Of a stretch of 64,000 nt of DNA, positions 42,061 through 61,489 are shown piece after piece. Made by a program: the position numbers and the translations under genes. How positions within the stretch are numbered: position 1 is the first letter of the stretch; each line of letters starts with the position of its first letter. This stretch comes from Glandiceps talaboti (taxonomy: Eukaryota; Hemichordata; Enteropneusta; Spengelidae), in the NCBI RefSeq assembly GCF_964340395.1, contig NC_135564.1:9211361-9275360 (forward strand), read 5' to 3'. The notes under the pieces were generated by a model. That model saw only the letters and a program-made list of their open reading frames with translations. It made no database searches and was not told the origin of the DNA.

Positions 42061-42109
42061 GTGTTTTCGTTCATGTAGTAAGCCACTTATCCAAGCTATG
42101 CAGAGTTAC

Positions 42110-42550
42110 TATTGTGGGAAGCATGCTATCAGCAAACTAAAACTACGGTAATGTAGCTATTAATAGACATTGATGTAATTACACTCACAGAAGGGTGGCA
42201 TCTCTGATGTAAGTTTTCCTAACATGGCCACACATTCAACCTCATTCAGTAGGGTGGTATCTGTGATAGACAAGTTTTCCTAACATGGCCACACATTCAA
42301 CCTCATTCAGTAGGGTGGTATCTGTGATAGACAAGTTTTCCTAACATGGCCACACATTCAACCTCATTCAGTAGGGTGGTATCTGTGATAGACAAGTTTT
42401 CCTAACATGGCCACACATTCAACTTCACTCTATGTGTACATCATCTTGATTACAGGGGGAGTATATCCTCATAACATAGGTACCAGTATCCCTCACTTGT
42501 ATTATACATGTAAATCTACTACATGTAACAACTATAGTTTTAGTTGGTGT
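42110..42550. repeat. Dispersed repeat family C, copy 2, with 61-bp internal amplification
   Basis: Collinear with 17400-17700, but its internal unit (GGGTGGTATCTGTGATAGAC, then AGTTTTCCTAACATGGCC) occurs four times at a 61-bp period. Copies two to four are identical over almost their full length. Confidence 0.85.
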
Positions 42551-43969
42551 TTACCGTAGTTGGCTTTCCGTAGTAGTATTTTTCAGTTATCAATGTTTAG
42601 AGTTGTGTAGTCTTAGCATGATGTTTGGTCATGGTTAAGTATACTGATTAGAGCTAATTTACATAATTAAGTATACTGGTCAGCTATTTTACATAATCAA
42701 GAATTATATCATAAATGTTTTGTTTATCTTTTGATAATCAATTTGTATATTATAAATAAATCCATTGATTTTGAGAGTTGTGTTTATGTGTCTGTTTTCA
42801 ACCACTCGTGTATGTAAATGCTAGCGTCTCTACACAAAGTTACAGTGCTATGTTGGAAGTTTAGGCACTATGAAAATAAAAGAGCAGAAAGTATGATGAA
42901 GGGGCATGGGTGAAGCTTAGTCCTGAGCAAAAGACTGGTCAAACTGGCCTTGAGTCCCAATTAGTAGTATTTGGTACATAAGCTTTGCATTATATACATA
43001 TGTTACATGTCGCCCTCTAGTGTCCATATTAGTAAAAACGAAAGATGACAATACTTTTGCTATGGCAATCAGAATCTATGAATCATGTTTTATTGATATA
43101 TAATATTGTTGATATTTCTTATTGAAATAAATTAGTTTATTGAGAGTATGAAACCTAATTCCAGTTCTCAGGGTATAATCATACAGAAACTAAAGGCTGA
43201 TAGGGTTAATATTTCTGTCTGCACATGTTCTTATATTTGGAAATGTCAAAATAATCAAAATAGGTATAACTATTCCTCCATCTTTAGGAGAGTTTTATAG
43301 TTGAAAGATGACCCATTTTGACATATCTGCTCCCATATATATACCTTTACTTTGGAATAGAGTAATAAGGGAAGTTGCAATCCAGACTGAGCATGCTCAG
43401 ACACAAAGGAATATGGGATTATCTGTGGTTATCGTACTACCTAATCTGGAGCTACCGATAAAATAAACCTCCCACAATGGTCAGGGTAACTATGAATTGA
43501 TTATTTGTGGTTGCAAACAATGTAGCAGTATTGTTTACAATACCAATTCATTAGTATTTGTTATCACATTTCCCATGATTCAACATGGTGGGTTTGCAAG
43601 TTTCCTATTAAAATCTACCCTACTGGACTTGCAGTTTTGAGTGGCAAAAGTGATCACATCCTATCCTAGACACTTTTTCCAAGTGATGGACTGGTAGTTG
43701 GTGACACATGATAGAGTTTGATTGTCACGTGATAAAGTGTAAACTAGAAAACAAATCAGACATAGCCCCTGATATCATCTTACTGAGATCAACGATTTAT
43801 GGAAAAAAAACGACAAAGCCATAATCAATTATTAAACTTTTATTGTGTTTACATTTCACACATTTCATGTTATAAATTATTGGAACACAACATCAAAATA
43901 TCTTTGTGTAAAATTTTTAGGACTCTCACAAGCACCAGGCATTTGAAGTACTGAGGTAAAAGTTTACAT

Positions 43970-44190
43970 GTCAAGCATTAATATTCATAATTACACAATT
44001 TAAATATCATTATTATTCATAATTACACAAACTCAAATATGAATATTCATAAGTGTACAATTTAAATAACATTATTATTCGTAATTACACAACTCAAATG
44101 TGAATATTCATAAATAACGCAAACTCAAATATGAATATTCATAAGTGCCCATTTTAAAATATTAATATTCATAGATACACAACTCAACGT
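43970..44190. repeat. AT-rich tandem repeat (ATTCATAATTACACAA)
   Basis: Several units of about 30-35 bp with ATTCATAA, TACACAA and CTCAAATATGA blocks. Confidence 0.75.
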
Positions 44191-44792
44191 AGACTGTAAG
44201 GATATGTCATGATGTTCTGCCCTCACCGACCGGTTGACCGACGTGTGAGGGCGCCCGTCATGTCGTACCTTGCAGACTACTGAAAGTTATATGAATCAAT
44301 ACAGACATAAAAGGTAACATACCAGAGTCCATTGTCAAGACACTTCAAGTATATATTTCAGTATGGTAACCCTAGAATTAGTGTTAAAACTATAAATACC
44401 GATTTTTTACAGTCATACTGTTCAAGGTATTTCGTCTGTGTATATTTATTTTCAATCACACGTTTGTAGTTGAAGTACAGTTATTGCAAGTAAAAAAAAT
44501 CATAACATGTATTACATTATTGGTCAATATGTCTACACTCGGATAACTTTAGCAAGCAAACGTTTCAAACAGTGTTCCCAATTGCAAGACTCCGGACTCA
44601 ATGATCAGTGACACCTATACTTCACAGTTAACGTTCGAGGGAGTATCTTAACCGTTGTGGTTGCTATGATACCATATTTTGCAGAAAACTAACTGGTTTG
44701 GAACAAAATTCAATTTATCCATAGGGCATTCAAAAACGACAGGGGTTTCGCACCCTTGTTGCTTAAAAAACAACTTTGTTCAGTTCGTTGTA

Positions 44793-44798
44793 TTTATT
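44793..44798 (-). terminator. Candidate polyadenylation signal, NDUFA4-like gene 1
   Basis: AATAAA on the minus strand, 107 bp after the stop codon at 44905-44907. Confidence 0.4.
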
Positions 44799-44904
44799 GA
44801 CTAGATCGACGCAAGATTTTGACAAACAGAATTAATAACCCTGGTACGAAAAAGACATAAAACTTCAAATCAATGACGGGAGAGGGGATGAGGGTGGGGA
44901 GTCA

Positions 44905-49231
<4,327 letters not shown>

Positions 49232-52200
49232 TTTGTTGAACAAGCTACCTTCTTCTTCTCTGTAAGGAGGTGAAAACACACTTTCTTTACTAAAAAAAAT
49301 CCACACAGAAACTGAAATCGAGTGCTTAGATATTATAAGATGAAATAGCGTTTTCAAGTTGGACACACATTTCCCTGAAGAAAGGTAACCATGGTAACAA
49401 GTGTCTTGCAAATACAAATAAGTCAATGATAATAAGTCATTACTAGCTGACTCGTTCCAACTCAGATAGGTAAGTCTACGGGTTATCAAAGAGAGCATAT
49501 TCACACATATCTGTTTTACCAAATTCTGCCTAATAACGCGCTATCTTGTGCACGGTTGTTATTACTAGGCAACCAATGTAATTGGTACATATGCATGGCT
49601 TACACATTTACTCGAAATGTAATTGCTAATTACATTGTCACGTAGAAGCACACTTTAGTTGAAAATCAAACCATAAATATAGCAGTAACAATCTGTATCA
49701 TCCAGTATACAAATGGGAGTTGTATTTTGTGTGTGTACATAATGTTACAATTGCAAATGGATGCCTCGTTATTGAATCCAAATCGGCCATCATTTGTCCG
49801 TCTGTAGACATTGCGTATTACAACGGTAGGTAGCAGAAGTGTAGCTAGAAATCGGAAAACCTTGGATTGTCAACAATGCGATAAATCTTCAAAATAAAGT
49901 GTCGTAGAACGTAAAACAGTTACTGGAAGATTCTTGGAAAAATTCGCATTTATATTCGAATGAAAGTGTGAAGTGTCAGCCCTCCATTCGTATTCACATA
50001 AAAGTAAAAATAAATAGCCTTATCGTATTATCGCATTGGGAGAAAAATTAATACAAGAAAAATAGATTTGGAGTGGTGAAAATATGTATAGGTTGTCAAC
50101 ACTCCCAGTCAAAGGAAAGCTACATCTGTTATCGGACATAACGTACCTACCTTAATACTACGTCTGTATGTGTTATTTCGCCGGTACTCTGCACCTCACA
50201 CCTTTTCAGGACGAGTTGAATATATTACTAACAAAATCCGAAGCCGGTACAAACCTATAAGCTTAATATTCAAGTTCAGGAAGTGCCCCACATTGAATCA
50301 CCTCTTGGGGGTGCTGCGAAACTACACGTAAACCCTGTCAAAAATGTCTAATTATGCACGATAAATATATAATTCCGTCAACTCTGTCGTAAAACAAGGA
50401 CTTCACTCCTGCCATTCGTTATATCGAGTTCATCCTGTATTCCAATTGGTCGCTCTAATAGGCGTTACCTTTGAGGTGCGTTGGCGGTGAACTATATTAA
50501 GTCATGGGTCGTAAAAAAACGTCCGAACACGGAACGCATTGCTAGTTTTTATTATATATATGTATATTCACTTAAAATTATCGCATACACCTTTGTGGAT
50601 TTGGGCCGAGGGACGTTAGAATTTTGTCAAATTTCTTACTCAGCTTTCCATACACAATTTCATTGGATTTTTCTTCAGATTATATTATTATAGATTGCAT
50701 TTTGAAGAAGAAACTTAAATTTAGACTTCTTGAACATACTAAAACGAGCAATCACTGCCAAATTAGTTTCGTCACAAATGTCATCATGTGATTCCCAAAA
50801 TCTCCTCCCATGGCCGTAAATCCACGAAGTCGTCGTCGAACAAGTTCACACCTCCACCCACCCAACACCACTATACTGGGAAGGCGTTGGTATGATTCAG
50901 TCATTTCTTGTCGATGCCGATCCTTTGCCGTAGAGCGTCACGTCGGATGGCAGACAGACTGAAGTTATGACATGGCAATTGCAAGGTAAGTACGAATTCA
51001 TTTAAAAACTAAGAAATCCGTTCTTTACAATTTTTCAATTTGAACGTTGAGCGATATACAGCATTGAGTGACTATTAATTCCAAAAGGCTAAGTAAAATA
51101 CTGTTGGTAGCGATGACTTAGATCAAAATTGTTTCTCGTCTGCGTTCCCTTTTTTTTTATGATACTGCTTGGGAATTAGCTTTAGCATACTGCGATTTCT
51201 ATCCAAATTAAAGCCGAAGAAAATATGCATATATATTATAATATAGTTGTCTCGGATGTTTTTCTAGCTCATTTTCTTCTAAAAACGCAAATAAAAAAAA
51301 TCAATGCTCTCTCATACGTTTGAGATCAAGACCGACATATTTTACATTAAAAAAAAAAATTCCTACAATTAGGAACACATTTGTTCCACCGTTCAACCGT
51401 GACTACGTACGTACTTCTAAATAGTGAAATACCGGCACGTAAATCTACCACTGGCTATCAATAACAAATCTGTTATCTTGGTCCTCCTCTACTTTGAAAT
51501 CATACCAGAACAGAATCACACCCAAGCTTATACAAACAAAATTTTAAAAAAAATTAGAAACACGGAAAAAAAATACTTGCTTGATAAGAATTTTTGACAG
51601 TAAAGGCGGATATTACATTACCCTACATCGTCTCATGTTCATCATCACCTTATTTAAAGCGACGGAACGTAACCACGACTGTATCGTGTATCTACTCACA
51701 ACCTATTCATTTATATCTGTTATGCATGTTATGTTCGAGTTATCCCAAAAGGTGTAACGTCACGGGGTGTGTTTTTCAATTGAATGGAAATGCATTGACC
51801 AAAACTAGGACATATATTATCATGAGATCGCTTACACATTTAGGATCATGTGTACGCACTGTTAACTTTTGTCTGTGAATAAACAAAAAACTAAAAACAG
51901 GAATAACATATAGACAAAATACGTCCAGGTTGTAGGTAACCATAACTTATACAATTCGCAATGCCTAAGTTGCATGCTATCCTCACACGGATTATTACAA
52001 CAGCAGTTTTGGGCTACGGAGTCTTTTCCCGGCCCAACCCCTTTTGTCGAGCCCGGCCATCGCTCCATCGTACCGGTAGGCTCGACACTGGCGCCCATGG
52101 TCGGTAAAGTCACTCTAACTGTGTCATTTATCGTCAGAGCGTCTGAAACAATTCAATTGAGAAATGATGGAAACTTGACCAAATTTTTCGTTCTGTTGAA

Positions 52201-55200
52201 ATAACAACCTTGTTAGGTTTTCCCCTGGTAAGCTTAATATTACTGAGAAGTTTTGTGTGGTATTCACAACTTGGAACTTATTTCTCATGAAACCAGCTTG
52301 CCGACATTTCACACATTCAACAAGTGTTTAGTTTCGATTGCACCCAGTTGTTAAAGTTATGTAGCCATCATACACATGTCTATGTGTGGGTAAATTTTTA
52401 TTTCTGTTTGGCTCGTAGACAAATTTAATAAACCGAAAGAAAAGAAAATATGTGTCGGAAAGAACAGAAGAATGTAAAAGGTTGCAGGGAAAAGGTAAAA
52501 AAAAAAAAACACACACGAAAGCATAACAGAGAAAATGGCAATGGATAAATGGAAACCGCGGGAGAGAGTCATAAAAACCTAACATTAATTTGAAAATTAT
52601 TCAGTACATAACAGACCACGCCTCACGTCACGTACGCATTGACGCAGCAAATTTTGTTGTTGCCAATCAGCGGCAGCCCATTTGTGCAGATGGCGGCAGG
52701 ACCAGGACCATGCCGTCACGACTGATATCGTACATCTTTGACCTTAGCACCACCTGTTGTCAATGATCATAGCAACAAACCATAGCAACAGTTCAATGTA
52801 AACAAAACAAACACGGGGCTTTTTACTAATTAGAACATATTTTAATAAAAACAAATAAACACGTAGGGACATTTATTCGGTCAGTTTTAGAGTATGTGAA
52901 GTTTAGATTATCAATTGATCCCACCTGGAATGGTAAAAAAATATTTTTTTTTTGAAAAACGTGTTTCAAAACATATATATATCTTTTTGGCATAAAACAT
53001 TTCATTGTTTATGTGTTTTTTCTTTGAATATTGCTATTATATTTGAGGTTGTTATTTACGTAATGCCCCTTATTGTAAATATATTGACTTTTAACGTGCG
53101 ACTGTACAGCGTTTTGTGACTACGTGTTAGAACTGGAGCTTGAGATGATCACTTAGGTTTTAAGACGTTAGAAATACGACCATATACTGGTTTAACTCAT
53201 GCCATCTTACATTTATAAGAGCCGTGCTAATTATATTTGAATGTCGGTGTTTGTTGTGCCATCCATCGAATAAACCAAGTCACTATTGTTGTTATTATCG
53301 TAATCCATTTGCTATTGCCTCATAAATTACTAACACCCGTCATCTCTATTGACTGAGGCGATTTATGTACAATGTAGGCACGTAGGCACAAACCTTTTAG
53401 TTTTAACGTCACGGTATGGGTTCCTTTGTAATACTGTAATACTTCGTGTCTAGCGTCAAGGTACGTGGTGAGACTTTAATACTGAGGTACAGCGTCAAAT
53501 TTCTACAATCGAGATCACTCGTTAAGTTTCTAGAGAGTAGCTAGCTGGCTACTGTCGCAAAAGATCACTTATAAGAAATTCCAGTCGATTTCTCTTTGAT
53601 CCGAGGTCGTCTGAAATATATGATTTAGTTTGTTTTGCACGCTTGGTATGATTTGGGACATGGATGTCGGGGGTGGGGGTGGGGGTACGATCACCGGGGG
53701 ATACAAACATCATAAAATATTGCCATACATACAATTATATTGCCAGTTAAACTTACAAATAACAGATAAAACATAGCATGTATACAACTAAACATTTTTA
53801 TTGACAAGCCAATTTAATAATATTTGACAACCACATCACTCTGTTGACTTATTAAAAGACCTCTCCACGCATTAGATCATTATTAAATATTAATAATAAT
53901 AAATATCATAATTCACCAGGTAATATTGCAAAGTTTGCATAACAGTAATAATAGTTTGTTGATGGATTCATAGCGTAAGTTATTTTTGTGTTACCATGAC
54001 AACTGGATTGAATTATAATAGAGAATACTGACTTGATATATCTGCAGTGATATTGAACAAATTTTGATATTGTCATCACGTATATCAGCCCTGCTGGAAT
54101 TCTGGTACGAGTTAATTTCTGGTCAGATAATTTGATCTCAGGAGATAGACTTCGGTTGATTTATTTCATCTTTTTTTTTATTTGATGACATGACGTCACG
54201 TCTCAGTGATGACGTAGGTCTGGTTTTTATAGTCAATGGTTATGATAAGACTTTAATCTCTCATCAATATTACATTGGCTGCTTCTTATTACAACCGTCG
54301 GCAGATACGAAAATCCCTTTATATAGAAATCTCAACTGCCAAGGTTTGCATAGATCGAATCTCCACATGTAAACACTACAATATGAAATTTGTGTCGTTT
54401 TTTTTCAGGGAAAATTTCCATACAACACAGACTGACTATTTATACTAGCAAGATAGTGGGATTTTAAGACTTTTCCACTATACGATCTATATGTCGTGTC
54501 TTAGGTATGGATATGCGTGCCAGGAATTACCAAGCATTGGATGTGATTGGTCTTACAATTATATGAATTAGAGGTTTTCAAGTAGTTGTCAGGAAAATTA
54601 CTTTTCTTAAGACACTGCGAGTTGATAGAGTTAATGACCCCTAAGCTCGAAGGTCGTTGCGTAGTGATTTTCAGAATAATTGGATGATATATTAACCAAC
54701 TGTGAATGACCTTTGACGTAGAAGGTCACCTCGATTATTGAACATCTGTACACAACACGTTTAGAATTTTTAAGTAATTCTAAAATGATCTACGTCTTTG
54801 ACTGTATATGTTTGTCTATATATATTCGCATGATATCGTCAAAGCAACTCACGCCACACAGACAATATCAATAGTTTATGTTCACATTTCTGATGATAAT
54901 ATGTTCTGGAGGTAAGTGTATATAGTGTATTTCAGCTCCCTGGTTATATTTGACAAATCTGTCAAACTTTGAAACTTAGAATAGTACGGTTGCAGTATGT
55001 GTTGTCTTCGTAGTTTATTCACGCTGATCAAATTGCTGAGAAAAAAGTTACATTCTCCGTGACCTCGTACCGGGATTCCAACAGCGCCAAAGTGTTAATG
55101 ATTCTGCCCGGGGGGTTCCTCGGTAGTCAATATCATTAAATTGAATATCGATGAATTCTAATGTCTGGTGGCAATTTCACCACCGCAGAACACATCAAAG

Positions 55201-55565
55201 TGCAGTTAAAACTGTTCCCATTTCCAGATAGAAATCCCAGATTAATTGTTCTGGGCCAGTAGCCATAATTTATCAAAATTAGTGAGCAAAATTACTTCAT
55301 TTGTTAATAATTTCCAAAATTACATAACACACAAAAAACAACGTTGTTCCACTGCAAGAGTTGTTCAAAAATAATTATAAACTTCGGACTTAGTAAGTCC
55401 TCAAGTCAGTTTTCAATAATGTTTGTCATTATCGCTCATACACTAACATTGTAAATTTTTCCCGATAAATTCTTAGTTTAGCTATATGTCAATCTGTTCA
55501 TATATTTATCAAAACAAAATAAAATTAATATTATTTTCTTATCTAAGTTAGAAGGGTGTCTGGAT
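49232..55565. other. Intergenic region between NDUFA4-like copies
   Basis: No convincing gene. Two tiny ATG-to-donor segments on + (50972-50985 and 54901-54911) have good GTAAGT donors but no recognised downstream exons. Contains scattered promoter-like motifs and poly-A/T tracts. Confidence 0.5.
52610..52740 (+). promoter_or_regulatory. Promoter-like cluster (CRE-like, CCAAT, YY1-like)
   Basis: CTCACGTCACGTACGCA, a CCAATCAG box and CAGATGGCGGCAGG lie within about 90 bp, in a stretch less AT-rich than its surroundings. The ATG in the last motif opens only an eleven-residue frame. No transcript could be traced from it. It could be an orphan promoter. Confidence 0.3.
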
Positions 55566-57651
55566 TTAGACGGCTGGTGATCCGATTTCTTTGCGAAGTT
55601 TGAGAATCTCAGGATTAACAGTGTACTTTTGGTTGATTGTGAAGATCTGTAGAATAAAAAGATAATAAAATAAATATATCGCCAATTAGATTTGTTGTGA
55701 TGGCACACTGTAAAAGAAATAATACACTGGCAACCAGTTGAGTTGCAACAATCCGTCGTCTGGCTCAACAAAAATCTAACTATTTTTGCTTCTTTTATTT
55801 CATCCGGTCTGAGGTGATACAAATCTTACCAACGTTGTGACATTTTCATTATTATTGTGTAATATAAGCTGTCGTTATCTTTGCAGATCGTTGCCAAACC
55901 ACACATACACGTACATTGTAACAATATGTATTGTTTTCAGGCATTTCAATGGATTAAAATATAAGAATTGAACTTTGACCTTTGTCAGACAGACGATAAA
56001 AAGTAGCAATTGATAAGATATTTGTCAGCCAGACAATAAGAAGTAGCAATTGACGAGATATTTTTCAACAAGACGACAAAAAGTAGCAATTAATAAGATA
56101 TTTGTAAGCCAGACGATAAGAAGTAGCAATTGACGAGATATTTTTGAACAAGACGACAAAAAGTAGCAATTAATAAGATATTTGTCAGCCAAACGATAAG
56201 AAGTAGCAATTGACGAGATATTTTTCAACAAGACGACAAAAAGTAGCAATTAATAAGATATTTGTAAGCCAGACGATAAGAAGTAGCAATTGACGAGATA
56301 TTTATCAACAAGACGACAAAAAGTAGCAATTAATATATTGTCAAGCCAGACGATATAATTTAGCAAAGTTAGTAAGACATTTTGTCAAGCTAGACAACGT
56401 TTTGTCTCAACTCAATTGGTTTCCAGTGTAGTTTTGAATTGACTTTGCTAGAATTAAGTTTACCATGCGGTCACTATTTGCTTAAAATAATTACACATCG
56501 AATGTCTCCTAAGTAATAGATCACATTTCAATTCCAGTAACCATGGTTACACAGTGAATAGCGTAGTCTAGGCATATATTGTTCCTGTCAATTAGCTGAC
56601 TCGTAAAATCGTGTATTGAGACTTACACGTGCAGTAACTATAGCGATTGAACTATGACGTAATGTTCCAGACTGCTTATAAAATGTGAAATGTTTGAAGT
56701 AGGGTGTATTTACTTGTATACGGTTTGCTCACTATACATGTATACGTACCTTCTGTGGGACTGTTGGGTCAACTTTATCCCATGGTTGGTCATAGGCTTT
56801 CCTGTTCACCCTGTCAAGTATTGAAAAGTGCGCTGTCAGTGTCTCCATAATGTGATATGATAATATATTGTACAATTTGAGAGTAATGTAGACTATTTTT
56901 GGTGGGTACAGACAGAGACAGAGACAGAGACAGATACAGATACAGATACACACACACACACACACACACACACTCAGTATATGTAAAATGTCTATGCTGG
57001 AGTAAACAGTGCTCAATACATATGTATGTAGAGCGGTGTAAATAACACAATATCAAGCAAGATACACAGGAGTCCTTACACAGCCTTCTGTGTGGTTCAC
57101 GCTGTTGCGATTATCCTCAATTGTCGAGTAATTATTTCATTTTTCATTTTAGGATTATCGCAACAGCGTGAAACACTGTGTAACGTCTCCAGAGCATCTT
57201 TCTGGATATTGTGTTATATATATAATTATGATTATATAAGCTTATATATATATATATATATTATCTACTTAAACCAAAGTCATTAACCAGAATGCAATAT
57301 ATTTAAGCCACTGAAAGTCCCAGCCAAAGCTTACTCAAACCATAACCATTCATATGATTGTAAATTTACACAGTCAATCATAGTTAAGTTCACACAAACC
57401 ACAGCCAATCATATCTCAGCTTACACAAACCGTAACCAATGATAATTAAGCTCGCACAAACCACAGCCAATCGCATTAAATCGCATTTCGTCGTTCTTAG
57501 GTTTCATATGCTGTAGCAAAGCGAAACTATAACTTTAAACAGTAATAGCAAAAACAACTTACATGACGTCACTCTTCGTCGCAACGGCGTAGACAATGTA
57601 AGCACCGGCCATAACACAGGCACCACCCACAATTGTAATAAGTGGGGTCAA
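55566..57651 (-). CDS. NDUFA4 (COXFA4)-like protein, copy 2, first exon not found
   Basis: Three exons in transcript order: 57651-57563, 56810-56750 and 55646-55566. Lengths of exons 2 and 3 (89 and 61 bp) and intron phases equal those of copy 1. The product, without its N-terminus, is 76 aa: LTPLITIVGGACVMAGAYIV helix, then KSDVMVNRKAYDQPWDKVDP, PQK, and a C-terminus ending RKEIGSPAV. The PWDK block aligns with the PWNK region of NDUFA4, so this copy looks closer to canonical NDUFA4 than copy 1. It should sit in the inner mitochondrial membrane with complex IV. A short phase-0 first exon is expected upstream (above 57651), but none with start, frame and donor was identified, so the gene is incomplete here, not shown to be broken. 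Confidence 0.78.
55969..55981 (-). promoter_or_regulatory. DR1-type site in intron of NDUFA4-like copy 2
   Basis: TGAACTTTGACCT on + reads AGGTCA-A-AGTTCA on the minus strand, the canonical HNF4/PPAR-RXR arrangement. Function is inferred. A TCAAGGTCA (ERR-type) site lies at about 59850-59858, upstream of the gene. Confidence 0.35.
56000..56345. repeat. 40-bp (80-bp higher-order) minisatellite
   Basis: AAGTAGCAATT recurs at 56001, 56041, 56081, 56121, 56161, 56201, 56241, 56281 and 56321. Two 40-bp variants (ACGAGATATTTTT and AATAAGATATTTG) alternate, giving an 80-bp higher-order unit. In the last intron of NDUFA4-like copy 2. Confidence 0.93.
56913..56971. repeat. (CAGAGA)n-(CACA)n microsatellite
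   Basis: Short AGACAG/AGATAC hexamers followed by CA dinucleotides. Confidence 0.9.
57094..57174. repeat. Inverted repeat, 24-bp arms
   Basis: GGTTCACGCTGTTGCGATTA and its near-perfect reverse complement (57151-57174) are separated by 33 bp of AT-rich sequence. In intron 2 of NDUFA4-like copy 2. Confidence 0.8.
57290..57485. repeat. About 33-bp tandem repeat with CCAAT-like cores
   Basis: Five or so units of the form CACAAACCACAGCCAATCAT. Two contain a perfect CCAATC and one CCAATG. Confidence 0.7.
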
Positions 57652-58238
57652 CTGTAGGAAAAAAAACACACAAAATACATAATCAATAACATTCTGAACG
57701 TCTTCCAGAAGTACATTTTATGAAATCTGCCTTAGTCTAGTTCTGAAGTGTTTATTTTGCAGAGAACATTGAAATTGTAAAAATCTGATAAAATAAGAAA
57801 TATGAGACAAAAATTAAACAGAATTAGAATATCAAATGTCATAGGTCATATGTCATAGGTCAACATATAAATAATGTTTGCACTATGTCTTTTTTAGTAT
57901 ATGGTGAATAAAACTGCGACTACGTCAGGACATCATGTTACTATGGCAACTGCTTTATGTTGTGCAATATTAGTTACATTCAGTAGGTGAAGTAAAAGCT
58001 TCCTGTGTCTTCATAAGATAAGGCTATCTTAGACGACAAGGAGTGTTTTTACAAACTGTGAGAATACTTTGAGACTGATCGATCATGATGACTCATGATC
58101 TTAGTAAGCTGATTACATTTGCCTCTTATGAACACGGTGAATGTTTCCTAACGAAAAGGATGTGACCATCAACTTGCAGTCAGATTTTACTCCTGCAAAT
58201 TTGCCAGTGATACTTCGCTCTTATGTTTCAAAAAGATG

Positions 58239-60624
<2,386 letters not shown>

Positions 60625-60639
60625 TTAGGGACCGGACAG

Positions 60640-60790
60640 AATTTACGGCAGGGGGGGGCCTGGGGAGAAATTATCTCTGACTTGGTTTTTTTCCTGGCCC
60701 CCCCATCCACTGTGACCAAAATTTCACAGCCCCCCCTTTCAAAAGTATAAAAATTTCATGCCCCCCCCCCCCCAAAAAAAAGAAAAAAAG
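60640..60790. repeat. C7-rich subterminal array, left end of transposon
   Basis: Runs of seven or more C occur about every 30 bp in contexts such as TTTCACAGCCCCCCCTTTCA. The matching right array at 62715-62815 has CGGCCCCCCCTTTCAAA and CATGACCCCCCC, in the same orientation. Confidence 0.8.
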
Positions 60791-60821
60791 TGCACAATAT
60801 CCTGTCCCCTACAATAACTAA

Positions 60822-61100
60822 CTGTAGTAGACTGTCGACAGTCGCTCGCGCCTTTTTTCCCCCTCTATTTTATCTAAACTCCGATCCGGCGCAACACTAG
60901 TCTAATCGCAAACTGATATCGAGGGCCGAAGGCCCGAGTCACAGTGATCGAGGGCCGAAGGCCCGAGCGACTCGCTTGGGCCTTCGCAATTCGGCCCTCG
61001 AAATCAGTTTGCGATTAGACTAGTGTTGCGCCGGACCGGAGTTTAGATAAAACGTCTAGGAAAAAAAGGCGTGAACGACTGTCGACAGTCTGTTACTGTA
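60822..61100. repeat. GC-rich fold-back nested in transposon
   Basis: Outer arms carry ACTGTCGACAGTCG and its partner at 61077-61090, and inner arms CAACACTAGTCTAATCGCAA and TTGCGATTAGACTAGTGTTG. The centre carries GATCGAGGGCCGAAGGCCCG-type sequence in two direct copies. Arms are about 110-130 bp. Its base composition differs sharply from the surroundings. Confidence 0.85.
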
Positions 61101-61489
61101 GCACAACTGTAATATTTCTTTTGGTACTACTATTATGTTACTATTTCAGCCCAAACAACTTAGTAGTTGTAGAGGAAGTTTTTTAGAAAACAAAACAAAA
61201 TAAAACATTTTGACCATACATGTAATCATACACATGTGGTATAATCTTGTTTATTTCCCAACTAGACACCATAAGTAGTCATCACTTAATACCAAGGCAT
61301 TTGATGTGGGGGTTTTAACTGTCATTCGCTGATACATACACAGAAACACAGACACAGAGTAAACACACATTCACATGCGTGATTTGTGAAAAAACTGTAG
61401 TGGGGACATTTGTGGGGAGTATCTAAGGACATCACATCACCTACATAGTGTATTCAAATATCTATTTATACTCATAACACAATAACTAT

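Larger units (their letters stand above)
40293..44904. other. Intergenic / 3' flank between convergent genes
   Basis: No coding sequence recognised. Contains G-runs at about 40017-40031 and 40898-40912, an inverted repeat, dispersed repeat C copy 2, an AT-rich tandem repeat, and a small hairpin at 44219-44255 (GCCCTCAC and GTGAGGGC). The hinderin-like and first NDUFA4-like genes converge here. Confidence 0.6.

Noticed and set aside
50972-50985. ATGGCAATTGCAAG followed by GTAAGT, a possible first coding exon (also 54901-54911)
   Set aside because: No downstream + strand exon in frame could be recognised, so kept only as a note.
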